A stretch of 17,721 nt of DNA from UBA10427 sp003500135 (GTDB taxonomy: Bacteria; Bacteroidota; Bacteroidia; Cytophagales; Cyclobacteriaceae): positions 1-17,721 of the forward strand of contig CAWZYQ010000077.1 in assembly GCA_963966275.1 (NCBI GenBank), given 5' to 3'. Both the position numbers and the translations under genes were made by a program. The notes beneath the pieces are model-generated. The model saw only the letters and a list, made by a program, of their open reading frames with translations, was not told where the DNA came from and made no database searches. Shown in pieces: positions 16,401 through 17,721 of the stretch. Numbering within the stretch: the first letter of the stretch is position 1; each line of letters opens with the position of its first letter.

Positions 16401-17721
16401 CCGGATCGGTAAACCACTGCACTGTAGCGCCGGCGGTAGTACTTACTAAAGCATTCAGTGATGTCAGATCGATAGTGGCATCAGTTCCTCCAATGGCATC
16501 TGAACAGAAGGTTGGAGTTAAGTCATTTGCTTCGGGCGCTTCCGGTACTGTAAAGTCAACCACTGCAGTATCAGTACATCCATTTGTCGATGAAACTACT
16601 GCATAAAAATCGTCACCTGTTGAAATGTTTACCGGATCGGGAGCTGGAATGGTAGCCGCTGCATCGCTATACCAGGCGACTGTTGCGCCCGCTGTAGGGG
16701 TAATATCACCATCAAAAATTGATAAGCTTTGAGAAGTGATACCACTTCCAGGTATGTCTTCACATATGGTATAAGACTGATCTAGCGCTACTGGAATGGG
16801 ATTTACCGTAATATTTAATGTATCCATATTTTGGGTACATCCCGAATTGTCATCTGTTGCGAGCGCCAACAATTCATAAGGTGAACCTGCGCTTGGCAGG
16901 CTTATATCGAACTGATAAGGTGTGCCGTCGTTTCCTGTAAAATCTCCCAGTGAAGAGCCGGAAGCAAGGTCAATCAGGTCATAGGTAACATTTGTTTGTG
17001 AATTTGCCCCGATGATCTGATACGTTTCCCCTTCACATGCCACAACCGGGTTTGGCGAAGTGATATCGAAATCTATCGGCGCCGGATTAATATTTACATT
17101 GATAGTCACCGGAACGCTGTTACATGTTCCATCAGAAACCATCAATTCCAGAATACCCAGGTTACTATTGTCATTATTATCCCAATCTACATCAACTATG
17201 AATGCGTTGGTGCCACTGGTTATGGTTCCACCCTGCAGCACATTCCACGAATAAGTAGTATATGTATTAGAGGTTTGATACGAAATTGTTGCATTTTCGC
17301 ACTGCTCCGTATCCGGAGGAAGACCACCTTGTGTGATGGTTGGGGTGGGCAATGGATTGACTGTAATGTTTTCTGTGGTTGCTGATGGTGCACCACATCC
17401 ACTCGCATTATCATAATTGACGCTTACATCATATGGTCCTGCCTGGTCCCATACTATCTCTATCGTATTATCCGTTGCGGTTCCACCACTTAATATTGTT
17501 CCGCCATTTACTGTCCATACATAATTGTTCTCCCCTGAGCCGGTTTCTGTGGTGTATATTTCCGTATCGCCAAAACATACCGTCAGGTTGCCCAATATGG
17601 TTGGGGTGGGCAATGGATTGACCGTAATGTTTGCTGTGGCTGGTAAAGCAGCAGTACAACCTGCTCTATCATAATTGACGCTTACATCATATGGTCCTGC
17701 CTGGTCCCATACTATCTCTAT
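10486..17721 (-). CDS. Giant modular T9SS-exported surface protein, partial (start beyond right edge)
   Basis: One frame is open from the right edge to TAA at 10486-10488: at least 2,411 residues. From N to C: PKD-like repeats (about 16790-17721), five tandem 88-residue Ig-like modules (15466-16782), PKD-type segments (14680-15466; core YNWYFG), a cohesin-like domain (14254-14679), two more Ig-like units, SprB-like repeats (about 11390-13750; cores such as CGAADGSIEVSVIGGSGNYTY), and a T9SS type B sorting domain (10489-10757). It should cross the outer membrane through the T9SS and attach to or leave the surface, acting in adhesion or gliding as SprB-type proteins do (inference). Cysteines come in pairs per module, suggesting disulfides. 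Lys and His are absent from the first 1,322 visible residues, and the whole has one His. The TTG at 17613 is a Leu codon inside a repeat (NPLPTPTI), not a start. Confidence 0.93.
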   Translation of the reverse strand: MEIVWDQAGPYDVSVNYDRAGCTAALPATANITVNPLPTPTILGNLTVCFGDTEIYTTETGSGENNYVWTVNGGTILSGGTATDNTIEIVWDQAGPYDVSVNYDNASGCGAPSATTENITVNPLPTPTITQGGLPPDTEQCENATISYQTSNTYTTYSWNVLQGGTITSGTNAFIVDVDWDNNDNSNLGILELMVSDGTCNSVPVTINVNINPAPIDFDITSPNPVVACEGETYQIIGANSQTNVTYDLIDLASGSSLGDFTGNDGTPYQFDISLPSAGSPYELLALATDDNSGCTQNMDTLNITVNPIPVALDQSYTICEDIPGSGITSQSLSIFDGDITPTAGATVAWYSDAAATIPAPDPVNISTGDDFYAVVSSTNGCTDTAVVDFTVPEAPEANDLTPTFCSDAIGGTDATIDLTSLNALVSTTAGATVQWFTDPGRTGADEIVAPALNNFTISDGTTLYTRVTLGSCINDAQAAFIINSTPTVAAPPLQQVCEDLLIGPGQASFDLTSLSNGINAGADSIVWYTDAGFTARVADDTYEIINNGASRYALVWSNNCTNSALVNFQVVSAPDIDPVTINECEETFSSGQVSNYDLTIWDNDVNGGSGDVVRYYSDAALTAEITAPITISDGETYFTEVDNGSCTNTSTLDVTINRLPEASNATTDICQDPNNPGTVDGVDLTSFDTQINTNAGVTTNITWFDGGMNPVGTPDNVNGVTDGTVFNAVVDSAGCQNMASLTINLNSVPAQPVITGNFSPNCSEAGVVYSVTDVPGSTFTWTVPTGASFTASANNEITVDFADQNGFITVFEIDANGCESLVGQQLISLQGCPFNVALMADDTAVCSGGDITFTNLTTGADAAATYNWYFGNPATTNPTPATANGFGPDFTVNYAGNGIDTVVLEVVDPVNGTETDTVFINIQAVPTASIAALTPDACEGSTASLEFSFTGPGPYDITYTDGISTFNETTSNNPFIASVSPIDTTTYELLSVNNGICAGTIASNLATINVAPTQFVEINLENVTVNPGETFTVPVRINDWDTVTNAAFTINWNPVQVSYDGFVNSDIQNIGAANFDASLAGGGILTFNWSTASMLDTTITNNTILFELSFTAIGIGNCNNTAISIDPAGVAPLSIGTFDGLCEAVVNVSNGQINTLPAPPIPDTDTVGICLNGNGDIDLGATPVSGGLIRWFEDASLTTEIATGNILDINLNTTTAYDTVFYLTQEVTGCGVSDPDSVRVIISDFTGTPGIVADVPSACPGDPVTFTASPAGQAQYDFFINGVLAVSGSNEVFVVDTLSNQDSVSVSITNAGGCSVDVDGIKINITEFIVDAVVTDPTGCGGNDGTITINSVSGGTGPYSFLYSSSPIPLADPTNPNQSSLVAGTYQLQITEDAGANCSQTFTYNLRNPVPFRSSIVDISNVTTFGGSDGFVTIGISPQQPGYNVSWTGTGTITNPNQTTDSLSTISNLTAGDYKAIISDGICIDSLLINITQPLPGGGGNLLVDVVNLNDVSTCGAADGSIEVSVIGGSGNYTYLWSKVGDPTFSAPDAALINGLDGGQYSVEVRDVNSPTLVGFKNNINVTEPPQFILTTSTVDNQTCSTNGGQIIFTINGGVGPKFGYSINGVDYFSYSAPADTITNLGAATYNLMVIDSGSMCMTTEPVIVNNGPDFNVNVSTGNAACNTSPTGEALLTVVSGGSGNGNYYYSVDNGVTYQPFIGTDRTNFKNLLPGSYSYLVKDSLSGCEVSLVANVGVSNSLIADAGFDETICADTLQLKANNPGTGNIGTWSLFSPVDPAVTFDDVNEAGTKIRGLSSLTTYTLVWTVEDNGGVCSVSDTVLITTEDLTDCPTGACPITATVLETVPSTCFNTPNGSVRIEVAGGTSPYEYTIDGTNWFTFVSGNFINGLPIGDYNIAIRQVSDPSCTDAVAISMPSTNPEIVFDGPFVTILQPNCQTADGQVEVPIISGGQAPYDYTLDGVSFNMPADRTITGLTAGRRDFQIIDNTGCTVDTGFVVTSPGKVIASLNEEAVRCSSIQLKSGIEIVVDQVNTDVSGPYEAVITGLGQNDGYLETFQIPAQGTKTVLGLEKGFYNVVVQSTSGNGCAYEEDIQLSEGPSPVGFDIIDRVDVVPCQGDFASITIGNPRGDQDTIFYANLLNDAGVVIQSTELTYAQLEAGYTFSNIEAGNYQVQLTQNQDGCESITELSEVLIIGEPNTPLAIDIRDSGVSLTNKPTGHIVAELTSISGGAPYLSLIQLTEPNPVTPITPAEIIEFNDSQDFIEYDEISNGIFRVRYDDLYSATYTLIAEDAFGCQVTLEFDLGFDNTLVIPNVFTPNDDGFNDDFDIINLPAEGSQLVVSNRSGKIVYESDNYTIDNLWDGGEVNDGIYFYVLSTPDGEEYKGWVEIWRGARP
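10489..10757 (-). other. T9SS type B C-terminal sorting domain
   Basis: The last 85-90 residues open with NTLVIPNVFTPNDDGFNDDF, then ISNRSGK-like turn (VVSNRSGKIVYES), LWDGGEVNDGIYFYVL and end in GWVEIWRG. This is the gliding-motility-associated (type B) sorting signal that directs export by the T9SS, often with a SprF-like partner. No sprF-like gene is in the window. Confidence 0.93.
14254..14679 (-). other. Cohesin-like domain inside the giant surface protein
   Basis: About 142 residues begin QFVEINLENVTVNPGETFTV, continue with VPVRINDWDTVTNAAFTINW, GGGILTFNWSTA and NTILFELSFTAIG, and end near VSNGQINT. The order (V.pGetf.vpV.i......na.f.i.wnp, then L.F.w......l....iLf.l.f.a) is that of cohesin domains, which bind dockerins. 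Recognised by pattern only. Confidence 0.65.
15466..16782 (-). repeat. Five tandem Ig-like modules of about 88 residues
   Basis: Each unit has the pattern C(E/S/Q)D near its start, DLTS or a variant, a central W(Y/F).D strand (WYSDAA, WFTDPG, WYTDAG, YYSDAA, WFDGGM), an I.DG.T.Y-type turn and a second Cys before Asn or Thr at the end. Two Cys per unit suggest one disulfide each. Some DNA similarity remains: an 18-base identical stretch occurs at 16176-16193 and 16455-16472, 279 bp apart. Confidence 0.8.
17336..17463 (-). repeat. PKD module repeat, copy A (near-identical to right-edge copy)
   Basis: The block shares with 17597-17721 about 25 identical bases at one end and 53 identical bases at the other (17411-17463 equals 17669-17721). 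The spacing is 258-261 bp, so the units are about 86 residues. Both encode IEIVWDQAGPYDVSVNYD and the NPLPTPTI linker, while the middle differs. This looks like recent duplication or gene conversion of the module. Confidence 0.85.
17597..17721 (-). repeat. PKD module repeat, copy B (cut by the window edge)
   Basis: This is the partner of copy A at 17336-17463. Identity continues to the last base of the window, so the repeat probably extends further, perhaps with more copies. Confidence 0.85.

Noticed and set aside
17611..17613. Apparent start codon of the giant protein at 17613
   Set aside because: It is a TTG Leu codon in the repeated linker NPLPTPTI, and the frame stays open to the window edge with a homologous PKD module upstream.
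11300..17660. Short plus- and minus-strand ORFs within the giant gene
   Set aside because: All overlap the continuous modular frame and read as Cys/Arg/Ser-rich low-information sequence, as shadow frames do.
10486..17721. Possible CRISPR array or tandem DNA repeat array
   Set aside because: The repetition is at protein level with 86-93-residue units inside one long reading frame; there are no short, evenly spaced identical repeats with unique spacers.

Overview
The window looks like a chromosomal piece of a gliding or marine-type member of the Bacteroidota, probably Cytophagales-like (inferred from gene families only). Pointers are a type IX secretion (T9SS) plug protein, a very large cell-surface protein with a T9SS type B sorting domain, a PUR/DUF3276 protein, an ECF sigma factor followed by an anti-sigma-like barrel protein, moderately AT-rich DNA with few Shine-Dalgarno signals, and sequences resembling the Bacteroidota -7 box (TAnnTTTG). 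No rRNA, tRNA, insertion sequence or CRISPR array was seen.

Layout. 1-281 (+) is the 3' end of an ABC-F ATPase. 282-568 holds dyads and possible small or decayed ORFs. 569-2573 (-) is a two-gene unit: an ECF sigma factor (TTG start) overlapping by 20 bp a protein with an anti-sigma-like N-terminus, one membrane helix and a predicted beta-barrel. Diverging from it, 2771-4021 (+) is the T9SS plug protein. It converges with and overlaps by 8 bp a stand-alone Cas6-family gene (4014-4826, -). 5043-7235 (-) is a two-gene unit, an AI-2E family permease then the ATPase YchF, 6 bp apart. 7342-7695 (-) is a PUR-domain nucleic-acid-binding protein with its own intrinsic terminator. 7918-8823 (+) is a DUF58 protein, sharing a bidirectional terminator with a 2[4Fe-4S] ferredoxin (8906-9253, -). 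The ferredoxin diverges from a LuxC-like acyl-CoA reductase (9347-10357, +). From 10486 to the right edge (-) runs one unbroken reading frame of at least 2,411 codons. It encodes a modular surface protein with PKD/Ig-like repeats, a cohesin-like domain, SprB-like repeats and a T9SS type B C-terminal signal. Its start lies outside the window.

How the parts may work together. The plug protein belongs to the outer-membrane T9SS translocon that would export the giant protein. The ECF sigma/barrel pair transcribed away from the plug gene could be an envelope-sensing regulator of it (inference). The Cas6-family protein is the oddest gene: it sits among housekeeping genes, lacks the usual Leu-His motif near its first helix, has an upstream region with four ACTTAA half-sites, and has no cas neighbour or array in view. 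The giant protein is also striking: its first 1,322 visible residues contain no lysine and no histidine.
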